Below are positions 36,150 to 45,471 of a stretch of DNA of 63,346 bases, piece after piece (within the stretch, counting starts at the first letter, position 1; the number at the start of each line of letters is the position of its first letter). This DNA comes from Treponema sp. GTDB lineage: Bacteria; Spirochaetota; Spirochaetia; Treponematales; Treponemataceae. The notes under the pieces are model-generated. The model saw nothing but the letters and a program-made list of their open reading frames with translations, was not told the origin of the DNA and did not search any database. Location of the stretch: positions 1 through 63,346 of the forward strand of contig JAEDED010000013.1 in assembly GCA_016293495.1 (NCBI GenBank). The letters run 5' to 3'. A program made the position numbers and the translations under genes.

Positions 36150-37247
36150 CTACATCAAGTCTTCAAATTGAACGCCGCTTCCTGACTTTACATTTCTTGA
36201 AAGTGTCTTTCCAATAACCAGATCATAGTATTCAGGAGTAATTCCGGGAGTGAGCACTTTTTCTGTTCTTAAAATGCCGATGTCTTCTTCTTTGATGACA
36301 TGACCTTTATCGAACTCTTTCATAAAGTGAAGGCTTCTGTTAGTACGTCCGTAATTTAATTTTTCTGAAGGAGCAAGCTCTTTTATTCCTGTGCCGAGTA
36401 CTTTTTCAACTATCTCTGAACCGAACTGCTCAGAAATCTGGTCGATAATGCGTTTTGTTCCAGTTTCGATTCCGTAATGGTCGAGTGTTGCTTTTGCCTG
36501 GTTTACGATGTGGCTCATAAAACCGAACTGTTCCGGTTCTAAAGCTACAGGGTCGTCAAGGCCTGAGGTTTTTCGACTTAAAGTGATGTGTTTTTCGATG
36601 ATTGTTCCGCCACAGGCAACGCTTAATGCAGGTACTAAAATCGGATCTAAGCTGTGGTCGCTTACGCCGCATGGAATGCCAAGAATGTTTGAAAGGTTTT
36701 TAATAAGGCGGAGGTTGTATTCATTTTCGGGAGCCGGATAGCTTGTAATGCAGTGAAGAAGTGAAACGTTATCTTTACCAGTGATGGAAAGTGCTTTTTC
36801 GATATCAGAAAGGGTAGAAACGCCGCTTGAAAGGATTACAGGAATTTTTTCGCTATGATTTTTGCGGTAATCGGCAAGAGCTTCAAGCATTTTGTAGTGA
36901 TTAAGTTCAGGAGAAGCGATTTTTACTGCATCAGGGTGAATTTCTAAGAGCTCTTTAAGGCTTTGAAGACCAAATGGCGAACAGATGAACTTTTTTCCTT
37001 TGGAATGAACGTAATCGAGCATTTCTTTGTAAAAACTTACGGGACATTCAAGTTCCTTGAACCGCTCGTAAAGCGGAATGTTACCTGTAGGAAGTTTTAC
37101 AAAGCCAGTGTCAGGATGAAGAATTTCTGAAGCATAAACCCACTGAAATTTAACGTAATCAGCACCTGCGTCACAGGCTGCGTCAATGAGTTTTCGGGCT
37201 TTTTCTTTTGAGCCTTCGTGCGAAGTTCCTATTTCTGCAATAATCAT
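36150..37247 (-). CDS. NeuB/SpsE-type sialic-acid-family synthase
   Basis: About 365 residues starting MIIAEIGTSHEG. TIM-barrel motifs of NeuB family synthases: DAGADYVKFQW, FICSPFG, VKIASPELNH, SSGVSTLSDIE, LLHCITSYPAP, GVSDHSLDP, IIEKHITLSR; then a C-terminal SAF (antifreeze-like) domain (RSLHFMKEFDKGHVIKEED). It condenses PEP with a hexosamine-type sugar to make a nonulosonic acid for surface glycans or flagellin glycosylation. No other gene of such a pathway is in the window. The frame reaches back to 37328, but ATG 37247 follows TATAAT by 6 bases. Confidence 0.88.
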   Translation of the reverse strand: MIIAEIGTSHEGSKEKARKLIDAACDAGADYVKFQWVYASEILHPDTGFVKLPTGNIPLYERFKELECPVSFYKEMLDYVHSKGKKFICSPFGLQSLKELLEIHPDAVKIASPELNHYKMLEALADYRKNHSEKIPVILSSGVSTLSDIEKALSITGKDNVSLLHCITSYPAPENEYNLRLIKNLSNILGIPCGVSDHSLDPILVPALSVACGGTIIEKHITLSRKTSGLDDPVALEPEQFGFMSHIVNQAKATLDHYGIETGTKRIIDQISEQFGSEIVEKVLGTGIKELAPSEKLNYGRTNRSLHFMKEFDKGHVIKEEDIGILRTEKVLTPGITPEYYDLVIGKTLSRNVKSGSGVQFEDLM

Positions 37248-37253
37248 AAAATT

Positions 37254-37259
37254 ATTATA
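37254..37259 (-). promoter_or_regulatory. -10 element of the NeuB-like gene
   Basis: Minus strand TATAAT ending 6 bases before the ATG at 37247; no ribosome binding site. A further TTGACA lies about 65 bp upstream and could make a longer transcript. Confidence 0.45.
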
Positions 37260-37336
37260 TATCATAAATTTGATTAGGTGTAGCAATTTTATACAAACAA
37301 AATTTTGAATTCTGTCAAAATTACACAAAAAATCAG

Positions 37337-37365
37337 TTTACAATCAAAAAGCCATAGGGTATAAT
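37337..37365 (+). promoter_or_regulatory. Promoter of the spirochaetal unknown gene at 37413
   Basis: TTTACA (37337-37342), 17-bp spacer, TATAAT (37360-37365). Predicted leader about 40 bases. Confidence 0.7.
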
Positions 37366-37412
37366 ATATAGAAAGAAAATATACAATTAGTAATTGGAGT
37401 ATTTACTGTTTT

Positions 37413-38582
37413 ATGGCCAAAAAGTTAATGCTTGATTTACCGCTTAAGCTTATTTTAACTGAAGCGGGAGCTTCCAATTTTATCAGTCACAAGAAAAATC
37501 TTAAAAGAATTAAGCTTGCTGATAACGTAGAAGAATACGGAGTTTCACTTAATAAATTTTCCCCACAGTCTATTCAAAACATGCTTCTTCTTGAATATAT
37601 TTCTAAAATTGAAATTTCAATGTCAGAATTTGTTTCAAAACGTCAGGAAGTCATGGATCTTTCTAAGCTCATTGTATATTCAGTTCTTTACAAACAGTTT
37701 GACCGCGAAATATTCCAGGCATTCATTGCTTCAGACTGTGTAAGACGTCACAACCGTCAGAATCCTGCACAACTTATCGACGAAAAAACAAACATGGGCG
37801 AAATGAAGCTTCGCCAGATTCTTTCTACAAAGAATGGTCTTATCGAACAGACTCGTAAAGCTATTCTTGCTCCAATCTGGAAAGCAATCATCTCAAACAA
37901 AGATTATTCCCCTGAAGAAAAAAACGTATATCTTTTAACTTCAGAAAAATTCATGAATCGTCTCGGTCTTATGAACTGGTATATTATTACAAAGTTCAGT
38001 AAGGACGAAAACTATTCTGAATTGCTTTCTTCAATCCGAAGCCTTCTTACAAGATACATGGATAAATCAAAAGTTGCAGAATACATTTCGGTAATGGTTA
38101 TGGAACTTGCACTAAACAACGAAAATGCAAACATCCGTAAAGAAGCTCAGACAATGTATGCTGACCGCGATGATATCAGTACACTCGTACTAGATCCTGA
38201 TGTAAGAAAGAAAATCGTCCGTGAACTTGAATCAAAACACGAACAGGTATTCTTAAGCTGGAAAATCGGTGGTGGATCAAGTTCTGTCGGAAAACAGGGA
38301 CGCCTCCACATTACGTTGTACAACAAAGACGACGAGTTCCAGGAAGTAAAAGAAAACTTCGAAATGAAAGCACAGGCAGATACAGCAAAACGCTCACTGG
38401 TAGACTTTTACCGCGAACTTCCTGAAGGACAGGAAGGAACAGACTTGGGTATGTATTATCTTTCGTACCTTGATGATGCCTGTAAAAAAGTTAATGTAAA
38501 ATTTGAATCCCTTGTAAATCAGTTTACAGCTTCAGGTTTGACAGTCATTAACTTGATTTTTAATTTCCAGAACAATGGATAG
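37413..38582 (+). CDS. Unknown protein with a GHKL-ATPase-like C-terminal pattern
   Basis: A 389-residue cytoplasmic protein that I do not recognise. The N-terminal 220 residues are mostly helical. The C-terminal part has, in order, an N-box-like helix VMVMELALNNENA (about residue 228 on), a glycine-rich loop KIGGGSSSVGKQGR, a TDLGMYYL stretch near 343 resembling a G2 box, and a closing beta strand LTVINLIFNF, the order seen in histidine-kinase-like ATPases. This similarity is visual and unproven. GGAG lies 14 bases before the ATG. The stop overlaps the next gene start by 8 bp, so both are coupled. Confidence 0.7.
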   Translation: MAKKLMLDLPLKLILTEAGASNFISHKKNLKRIKLADNVEEYGVSLNKFSPQSIQNMLLLEYISKIEISMSEFVSKRQEVMDLSKLIVYSVLYKQFDREIFQAFIASDCVRRHNRQNPAQLIDEKTNMGEMKLRQILSTKNGLIEQTRKAILAPIWKAIISNKDYSPEEKNVYLLTSEKFMNRLGLMNWYIITKFSKDENYSELLSSIRSLLTRYMDKSKVAEYISVMVMELALNNENANIRKEAQTMYADRDDISTLVLDPDVRKKIVRELESKHEQVFLSWKIGGGSSSVGKQGRLHITLYNKDDEFQEVKENFEMKAQADTAKRSLVDFYRELPEGQEGTDLGMYYLSYLDDACKKVNVKFESLVNQFTASGLTVINLIFNFQNNG

Positions 38583-39339
38583 TCATCCATTTAGATTATT
38601 TTCTAATTCAGTTCTCATCAAACGACTCAGTGCTTTTGTTTTTGCAGCATTGAGTGTTTTTGTTTTTTCCTGTGCAAATACTGAACCTCAGATTGTTTCT
38701 CCAGAAGTCAAACTCGTTTATAATTTTGAAGATGAAAACAAAACTGCACAGCAGAAATTAAATGTTTTTCTAAAAATGAAAAGTGATGTTCGCCGTGTTG
38801 AAACAATAAAAATCAAACACAATGGCACAGGTTACCGCTGGGTTATTACTAATCCGCTGATCAGTCAGTCTGAAGGTTATTATTTTGCAGGTTATACAAA
38901 TCTTGAAGGAGTTTCTGCAGAAGAGGGAATTCCTGAAGGTTCATACACAATTACTTATATGGATGCTGCCGGTAGAGAAGACTTCAGTGAGTTTGAACTT
39001 GAGAAAGACCTTGAATTGAAGGGCTTGAAGGTTCAGGATTTTTTGAAAGTATTAAAATTTAAGGAACCGGAAATATTTGTAGGAATTTATTCTGAACAAA
39101 ATAATCTTCTTTACTATGGAAATGCAAAAGCTGATTGGAAAATTACAAAGGAATATTCAGGTATTGCGGCAGACAAGATTTTTTTATATAAAAAAGATGC
39201 GGCTTCGTTCAGAGTTTTTTACAAGCTGAAAAACCAGATATTCATTATGCCGAGAGTTCTCAAAAATGAAGAAAATTCGCCGACAGAAGAACAATATGCC
39301 GAACAGGAATTAAAAAGGCAGATGGACGGCGACAGATAA
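38575..39339 (+). CDS. Lipoprotein of unknown function
   Basis: A 254-residue protein with a long signal peptide (hydrophobic LSAFVFAALSVFVFS) and lipobox VFSC near residue 33. The mature part is beta-rich, with a VRRVETIKIKHNGTGYRW segment, and ends in a charged Glu/Gln tail. I do not recognise a family. It overlaps the preceding gene by 8 bp, which suggests the upstream cytoplasmic protein and this envelope lipoprotein are made together. trmB follows 37 bp later. Confidence 0.65.
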   Translation: MDSHPFRLFSNSVLIKRLSAFVFAALSVFVFSCANTEPQIVSPEVKLVYNFEDENKTAQQKLNVFLKMKSDVRRVETIKIKHNGTGYRWVITNPLISQSEGYYFAGYTNLEGVSAEEGIPEGSYTITYMDAAGREDFSEFELEKDLELKGLKVQDFLKVLKFKEPEIFVGIYSEQNNLLYYGNAKADWKITKEYSGIAADKIFLYKKDAASFRVFYKLKNQIFIMPRVLKNEENSPTEEQYAEQELKRQMDGDR

Positions 39340-39376
39340 ATAAAACTGCATAAGATAATCAGATAAGGATAAACAA

Positions 39377-40138
39377 ATGGAAAACGAAAATAACAAAATC
39401 GAAGAAAATACAAAACCTGCAGAGAATTCAAAACCTACAGAGAATTCAAAACCTGCTGAAAATCAATCTGGCGCATTCAGAACAATCAAAACTTTTGTTC
39501 TCCGTCAGGGAAGAATGACAGCTGCTCAGGAACGTGATTACAAAGAACTGTATCCTGTCTGGTGTATTGATTATAAAGAAGAATATCTTGATTTTGAAAA
39601 AGTTTTCGGTAATAAAAATCCTGTTGTTGTAGAAATCGGATTTGGAATGGGAGCTGCTACAGTGCAGATTGCAAAGAATAATCCTGACATCAATTATCTT
39701 GGAATTGAAGTTCATCGTCCGGGTGTCGGAAAAGTTCTCGGTGATATTAAGACAATGGGACTTAAAAACCTTTACATCATTCAGTTTGATGCACTCGATG
39801 TTCTTGAAAAAATGATTCCTGACTCGAGCGTTTCTGGATTCCACATTTTCTTTGCAGACCCATGGCCTAAAAAGAAACATCACAAAAGAAGACTAGTTCA
39901 GCGTCCGAGAACAAATCTCTTTGAATCAAAGTTAAAGAAAGACGGTTACGTTTACTTTGTTACTGACTGGCAGGAATACGCAGACTTTGCCCTTGAAGAA
40001 TTGAATGCAACTGAAGGGCTTAAAAATAAATATGACGGTTTTGCAGAACACCAGGAATGGAGACCTGAAACAAAGTTTGAACGTAAAGGCCTTAATGCAG
40101 ACCGCGTAATCAATGAACTTTTCTTTGTTAAAAAATAG
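39377..40138 (+). CDS. trmB: tRNA (guanine46-N7)-methyltransferase
   Basis: A 253-residue TrmB: SAM motif VVEIGFGMGAAT, NYLGIEVHRPGVGK, and the signature FFADPWPKKKHHKRRLVQ with the closing ADRVINELF region. It methylates N7 of G46 in the tRNA variable loop. The first 35 residues are a Lys/Glu/Asn/Pro low-complexity leader with three copies of an ENSKP-like pentad, encoded by a short direct repeat near 39409-39460; this leader is not part of the fold. AAGGA precedes the ATG. Confidence 0.94.
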   Translation: MENENNKIEENTKPAENSKPTENSKPAENQSGAFRTIKTFVLRQGRMTAAQERDYKELYPVWCIDYKEEYLDFEKVFGNKNPVVVEIGFGMGAATVQIAKNNPDINYLGIEVHRPGVGKVLGDIKTMGLKNLYIIQFDALDVLEKMIPDSSVSGFHIFFADPWPKKKHHKRRLVQRPRTNLFESKLKKDGYVYFVTDWQEYADFALEELNATEGLKNKYDGFAEHQEWRPETKFERKGLNADRVINELFFVKK

Positions 40139-40140
40139 AC

Positions 40141-40177
40141 TATAATATTAAAAGGAATCAGGTAATACTTGATTCCT
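40141..40177 (+). promoter_or_regulatory. Possible ligA promoter with hairpin leader
   Basis: TATAAT at 40141-40146, then AGGAATCA (40153-40160) pairing with TGATTCCT (40170-40177). No T-run follows, so this is a stem at the likely 5' end of the transcript rather than a clear terminator. Confidence 0.4.
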
Positions 40178-40199
40178 CTGTTATATATGAGGTGGGAAA

Positions 40200-42164
40200 A
40201 TGGATTTATTCGACATCAATGAAGCAGAAAAAACAAGTAACAATAAGCTTCGAATCAAAGAACTTGAAAAATTAATTACCCGTTATCAGAAATCCTACTA
40301 TGACGGAGAAGGTGAAATTGAGGACGCAGAATTTGACAAGCTCTGGGATGAATTAAAAGCCTTAGATCCTAAAAATCCAATCCTTCACAAAGTCGGAGCC
40401 GATTCCGGAAACTTTGAAAAAGCAAATCACATCATGCCGATGGGAAGCCAGGAAAAAGCTGCAACACCGGAACAGTTTCTGGAATGGGCTGCAAAACATG
40501 TTTATCCTGAATACCTTGTTGAATATAAATTAGACGGCGCATCTCTCGAACTTCAGTTCGAAAAAGGAAATTTAATTCGCGCAGTAACCCGTGGCGATGG
40601 AACTGTCGGTGATGATATTACTGCAAACGCAAAGGTAATGCAGGGAGTTCCTGCAGCCTTATACCGTGACGGTCAGAAGGTTGATTTTACAGGTGGCATT
40701 CGCGGCGAAGTAATCATGACCCACGAAGTTCATGACAAATATTTTTCTGACAAAGCAAACTGCAGAAACGCTGCCAACGGTTTGATGAAACGAAAAGAAA
40801 CTGCAGGCTGCGAATACCTTAAACTCATTACTTATGATGCACTTGCTACTGGCGATGAACAGCCATTCAATGATGAAGAAGAAAAAATGGCGTGGCTTAA
40901 ATCATTAGGCTTTAATGTAAGCCCGCTTGAAATATGCAGAACTCCAGAGGATGTTATCAATTACAGGTCTAAGGTCATGGAGATCCGAAAAGGAATTGAG
41001 TACGACATTGACGGTCTTGTAATTAAAGAACGAGTTATCAATTTTGATGATGCAAAACGGAACCGTCCTGACCATCAGATTGCATTTAAATTTTCACTTG
41101 AAGAAGCAATCTCTGTTGTTAAAGAAATTGAATGGAGTGAATCAGGTTCTACTTATACACCTGTTGCAATTTTTGATCCAGTTGAGCTTGCAGGAACAAC
41201 TGTCCAGCGAGCAAGTCTTGCAAACCCTGATACGCTTCGTGCTCTCGGTGTTCAGATCGGAAGCCATGTCGTTGTCGTTAAGCGCGGAGAAATCATTCCT
41301 AAGATTGAAAGGGTAGTCGTTGAAGAAAATCTTGATGGTCTTAAACCTGTTGAGTTTCCGACAGAGTGTAACGTGTGCGGTTCAAAACTTGAAGATGCTG
41401 GTTCAAGACTTTTCTGTCCTAACAAAGACTGTAAGAAAAGAATTCTTCACCGCATATTCAAATGGATTGAATGCATTGATATCAGAGATTTTGGTGAGGC
41501 ACTTGTTAATGCGCTATTTAATGATGAAAAAATCCAGAGCGTAAGTGATATTTATAAACTTACTGTTGAAGATTTAGTTCCTTATTTTTTGAATGAAGAA
41601 AGCGCAGAAAAGGTATCAAAAGGCGAGAAGGTATCTTTAGGAGCGCAGAAAGTATTCAGCTCAATCCAGGCCCACAGAAACGTCCGGCTTGCAAGTTTTA
41701 TTGCAGGTTTTGACATCGATTCCATCGGCGAGACAATGGTAGAAAAACTTATTGACGCGGGCTTTAATTCCCTAGATAAGATTCTTGAAGCTGATGAAGA
41801 TGATTTTGCAGGCGTATATATGTTTGCAGAAATTACAGCCCGCTCGTTAAAAGCCGGACTTGTCGAAAACGAAAAAGAAATGCGTTCCCTTGTCGATGAC
41901 GGAATCATTACAATTGAAAGTCTCTCTGACGGTAAACTTACAGGAATGTCTTTCTGCTTTACAGGCGAACTTAAAACAATGAAAAGACAGGATGCAGAAG
42001 CGCTTGTTAAGAATAATGGCGGCTCTTCAAAATCTTCAGTTACAAAAGACCTTACATATCTTGTAACAAACGACACGACTTCAGGTTCATCAAAGAACGT
42101 AAAGGCACAGAAACTTGGCATTAAGATCATTACAGAAGAAGAATTTTTGAATCTAATAAAATAG
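40200..42164 (+). CDS. ligA: NAD-dependent DNA ligase LigA
   Basis: A 654-residue ligase that joins nicks using NAD. Ia domain (YYDGEGEIEDAEFDKLW), adenylation motif EYKLDGAS with the catalytic Lys, VTRGDGTVGDDIT, GIEYDIDGLVIK; OB fold; four-cysteine zinc finger (CNVCG ... CPNKDC); helix-hairpin-helix region; C-terminal BRCT domain (FCFTGELKTMKRQDAEALV). All standard domains are present at a slightly short overall length. GAGGTGG lies before the ATG. Confidence 0.97.
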   Translation: MDLFDINEAEKTSNNKLRIKELEKLITRYQKSYYDGEGEIEDAEFDKLWDELKALDPKNPILHKVGADSGNFEKANHIMPMGSQEKAATPEQFLEWAAKHVYPEYLVEYKLDGASLELQFEKGNLIRAVTRGDGTVGDDITANAKVMQGVPAALYRDGQKVDFTGGIRGEVIMTHEVHDKYFSDKANCRNAANGLMKRKETAGCEYLKLITYDALATGDEQPFNDEEEKMAWLKSLGFNVSPLEICRTPEDVINYRSKVMEIRKGIEYDIDGLVIKERVINFDDAKRNRPDHQIAFKFSLEEAISVVKEIEWSESGSTYTPVAIFDPVELAGTTVQRASLANPDTLRALGVQIGSHVVVVKRGEIIPKIERVVVEENLDGLKPVEFPTECNVCGSKLEDAGSRLFCPNKDCKKRILHRIFKWIECIDIRDFGEALVNALFNDEKIQSVSDIYKLTVEDLVPYFLNEESAEKVSKGEKVSLGAQKVFSSIQAHRNVRLASFIAGFDIDSIGETMVEKLIDAGFNSLDKILEADEDDFAGVYMFAEITARSLKAGLVENEKEMRSLVDDGIITIESLSDGKLTGMSFCFTGELKTMKRQDAEALVKNNGGSSKSSVTKDLTYLVTNDTTSGSSKNVKAQKLGIKIITEEEFLNLIK

Positions 42165-42227
42165 GTTTTATAAAAACACTGACTGTAAAGCAAGTGATAA
42201 AAATAATGACAAGTTTAAATTGCATTA

Positions 42228-42258
42228 AAAAAGGAGGCATTAAATACGCCTCCTTTTG
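42228..42258. terminator. Bidirectional terminator between ligA and the M23 peptidase gene
   Basis: AAAGGAGGC (42230-42238) pairs with GCCTCCTTT (42248-42256) around a 9-base loop. Confidence 0.85.
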
Positions 42259-42277
42259 CGTTATTAATTTTAGATAT

Positions 42278-43285
42278 TTATTTTGCCTCTGTTTCGTCTT
42301 TAACTTCAACTTTATCTTTTGTCGGCTGGTAAGCGTAATTTTTTACAAAGGAATCAGGTTCAAGTGCAACGCTGTTCATGCGAATTTCCCAGTGGAGGTG
42401 AGGACCGGTTGCTAAGCCTGTAGCGCCAGAAAGGGCAACAAGATCACCTTTTTTAACTATATCGCCTTCTTTGCATTTAAGCTCGCTTAAGTGGTAGTAA
42501 ATGCTGTAAAGGCCCGGAAGGTGTTCAATAATTACGCTGTATCCGGTTACGATTCTCCAGCGAGCCATGACAACCTTACCTGCGCCACAGGCAGATACTT
42601 CTGTGCCTGTAGGGATTCCGAAGTCGAGACCTGCGTGATAGCTTGGTGCTTCTTTTCCGTTTGAGTAAACGAAGGTGCGGGTCTGACCAAATTCAGATGT
42701 AATGCGTGTACCTGTTGTCGGGCGGATAAAGCCTGTATATTCGTAAACATCTTCAGGGGTAATTGTTGCAAGTGTTTCGTTAAGAATGCGTGACTGTTCT
42801 TTTTTTTCAGGGTCAGGTTTTCCGATAAGGTCAGAAAGCTTTGAGTTAAGGTGAATTACTTCGCTCGGATATTTTTTAGGCGCGATTGTTACAGGAAGTT
42901 CAAAGGAATTTTCTTCTTCGTCGTTTATCGAATAAGTAACTGTAATTTTTGTATTTTTTTCGACGCCCTGCCATGACCACATAGGGAGACCGACAAGCAT
43001 CTGTGTTACGTTTTTTGCCTTTGCTTTTGGCTGAAGATAATAGAAGTCAGCTTTTGAAATTGTTTTTTTTCCAGAAAGTTCTGCAGTTGCTTTTACATCA
43101 AGCTTTATATTTTTCTTGTGAGATTCAATTGTAAGTCTTACAAAAAATGCTTCACCTGGATATGAAGTTTCTTCATAAGTTGCAGTAACGTCATAGTTAT
43201 CGCCATTTATGGTTACTTCTGTTGCAAAAATAAGACTTGTGGCAATAAGTATGATGGCTGTTAATAAAAGTTGTTTAATTTTCAT
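42278..43285 (-). CDS. M23-family metallopeptidase, secreted
   Basis: A 335-residue protein with signal peptide (MKIKQLLLTAIILIATSLIFA). An N-terminal beta-rich domain (to about 190) precedes an M23 (LytM) domain: SYHAGLDFGIP holds the first zinc ligands, and GPHLHWEI supplies the HxH pair. All ligands needed for a peptidoglycan endopeptidase are visible, so it is likely active in the periplasm on cell-wall cross-links. GAGGGA lies before the ATG, a normal ribosome binding site. It is separated by 65 bp from recJ. Confidence 0.9.
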   Translation of the reverse strand: MKIKQLLLTAIILIATSLIFATEVTINGDNYDVTATYEETSYPGEAFFVRLTIESHKKNIKLDVKATAELSGKKTISKADFYYLQPKAKAKNVTQMLVGLPMWSWQGVEKNTKITVTYSINDEEENSFELPVTIAPKKYPSEVIHLNSKLSDLIGKPDPEKKEQSRILNETLATITPEDVYEYTGFIRPTTGTRITSEFGQTRTFVYSNGKEAPSYHAGLDFGIPTGTEVSACGAGKVVMARWRIVTGYSVIIEHLPGLYSIYYHLSELKCKEGDIVKKGDLVALSGATGLATGPHLHWEIRMNSVALEPDSFVKNYAYQPTKDKVEVKDETEAK

Positions 43286-43350
43286 AATTCCCTCGATATA
43301 TTTTTTTATAGTTGTTTAATTCATAAATTATTGAATCTCTACAAACAAAT

Positions 43351-45471
43351 TCATTTTTGGACATCCAGTGCAATCAGCTGCAGCGTTTCCATTCCGTTAA
43401 AGACATTGCGTTCAACATTGTAAACAATATTAATGCTGTCGCCGACTTTAAACTCGTTATTTATTTTATCGGCAGCTCCCCAGTACATTACAGGGATTTT
43501 ATGTTCCCCGGAATCAAGATTTAGCTTAAGGTGCTGTTTTTCAGTCTTTCCGACAATCTGATAGCCGATGATTTTTAGGTTTTTAGTCATAAAGGTTAAA
43601 GTGGAATTATTTTCGCCGTAAGGTTCAAATAAATCAACAAGCTTAAACAGATCCGGTTTAATGTATGAAGGAGGAAGTTCTGCATCAATTACAAGATCAT
43701 CTTCACTGTCATTTTCCAATACAATCTGATTAGCCGAAGTTTCAATGCGTCTTTGAAGTTCACTTAAATTCGAAGATGGAAGGCTGAAGCCGGCCGCTTT
43801 TGAGTGGCCTCCGTAATTTGAAAAAAGTTCTGCAAACTGCGAAAGGAACTGAGTACATTCAAGACCGCGCAGACTTCTCATTGAACCGATGGCTGTTGTG
43901 TCATCTACGCAGGTAATTGTGATTGCAGGAACGCGGTATTTCTGTGTAAGGCGTGCAGAAATGAGTCCGATAACGCCACGGTGTATATTTTTTTCGACAA
44001 CCAGACAAAGATTCGAGAGTTTTTTGTAGCTCATTTCGGCATTGTAGCCTGTAAGTTCAGTTGCAATGTTCACAAGAGCCTTTCTTTCGGTATTTAAAGC
44101 TATGATTTTGTCTGCAATTTCATTTCGCTTGTTCGGATCTTCTTCCAAAAGAATCTGGATTGAAAGTTCAGGCTGACCGAGACGACCTGTTGCATTTATT
44201 GCAGGAATCAGCGTCCAAGAAAGATCTGTTGCGCTGATGCGTTTGTTCAAAAGATTTAAGCGGCTTAGAAGTTCCAAAAGTCCGCGGCGGATTTTTCCAC
44301 CGTTCATCATTTTTAAGGCGTAATTTACAAAAATGCGGTTCTCATTCTGGAGCGGCATTACGTCAGCAAGGGCTGCAAGACCTACAAGCTGGAGCTCCTG
44401 CTGTTCATCTTTGCTGAAGGCTTTGTTAGAAACTGCGTGAAAATATGAAATGTAAATATTTACAAAGCCGTCCAAAAGTGAAGAATTGCTCTGATTGTAG
44501 CGGGCAATCTTTGATTTTTCGTTAAGCTGGTCAAGCGAAAGATTTGCAACTGCAGGAATGATTTTTGCGATTTCGTTTCTGATCTCAAATGTATTGAATT
44601 CAACGCCGGTTCCGAAAATTTCTTTTAATGTCTTTTTTGTTTCCTTGTCATCCCAGGTAAAAATTGACTGACCTTTAAGGAATTCAATAAGCTTTGTGTC
44701 GCTGATTTTTAACCCTTCAGTGATTGCGTCAATCGTAATTCTGTCTTTTACAAGATTGTTGTAAAGCTTAACGCAGTCGATTCTGTAACCATTTTCGCTT
44801 TTACAGGCGTTTAATAAACAGATTTCTTCTTTGTAATAATCAAGGCTTGCATATCGCAATGCCTGAATGAGCTTGAAGGCAACTGCACAGCCTGAGATTT
44901 CGTGGAACGGATAGCCTGAAGTTTCTACCTTCGGGTTGATGATGATGGCATTTTCTGGAAGTACTTCAGGCGGATTGTGGTGGTCTGTTACGATTACGTC
45001 AATTCCAAGCTCTGTCGCGTGAGCAATTTCAGGACCGTTTGCAATACCGCAGTCAACGGTAATGATTAAAGTTCCGTAATTTGCGGCAAATTCATCAATT
45101 GTTTCGATGTTCATTCCGTAAGCTTCGTCGCCCATCGGAACTTTAAATGTTACGTCGATGCCGATTGATTTTAAGTATTCGTATAAAATTGTCGTACTTG
45201 TAATGCCGTCAACGTCGCGGTCACCGAAAATCAGGACTTTTTCGCCTTCATCTTTTGCATCAAGAATGCGGTCAACAGCATCTTCCATCTGATTAAAAAG
45301 GAAAGGATTGTGCAGAAAGCGAAGGTCATCTTCAAGGTAAAAAAGAATTTCGTTACCTTTTGTAATTTCGCGGCGGGCAAAAATACTTGCGGTCAAAGAA
45401 TCAATTGCGTAAGTCTGGCAAAGTTCCTTGACCTGATCTTTTGTTATATCTTTTTTTATCCAGTTTTTCAT
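43351..45471 (-). CDS. recJ: Single-strand DNA exonuclease RecJ
   Basis: A 706-residue DHH-family 5'-3' exonuclease. Motif I FGDRDVDGITSTT, VDCGIANGPEI, motif III TDHHNPPE, and the DHHA1 motif GGHSKAAGFSL are all intact, followed by an OB-fold-like C-terminus. It works in recombination (RecF pathway) and base-excision or mismatch repair. The ATG overlaps the recO stop by 4 bp, so translation is coupled. The residue just before the DxDG motif differs from the common GDYDVDG (Arg for Tyr), which is unlikely to matter. Confidence 0.95.
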   Translation of the reverse strand: MKNWIKKDITKDQVKELCQTYAIDSLTASIFARREITKGNEILFYLEDDLRFLHNPFLFNQMEDAVDRILDAKDEGEKVLIFGDRDVDGITSTTILYEYLKSIGIDVTFKVPMGDEAYGMNIETIDEFAANYGTLIITVDCGIANGPEIAHATELGIDVIVTDHHNPPEVLPENAIIINPKVETSGYPFHEISGCAVAFKLIQALRYASLDYYKEEICLLNACKSENGYRIDCVKLYNNLVKDRITIDAITEGLKISDTKLIEFLKGQSIFTWDDKETKKTLKEIFGTGVEFNTFEIRNEIAKIIPAVANLSLDQLNEKSKIARYNQSNSSLLDGFVNIYISYFHAVSNKAFSKDEQQELQLVGLAALADVMPLQNENRIFVNYALKMMNGGKIRRGLLELLSRLNLLNKRISATDLSWTLIPAINATGRLGQPELSIQILLEEDPNKRNEIADKIIALNTERKALVNIATELTGYNAEMSYKKLSNLCLVVEKNIHRGVIGLISARLTQKYRVPAITITCVDDTTAIGSMRSLRGLECTQFLSQFAELFSNYGGHSKAAGFSLPSSNLSELQRRIETSANQIVLENDSEDDLVIDAELPPSYIKPDLFKLVDLFEPYGENNSTLTFMTKNLKIIGYQIVGKTEKQHLKLNLDSGEHKIPVMYWGAADKINNEFKVGDSINIVYNVERNVFNGMETLQLIALDVQK

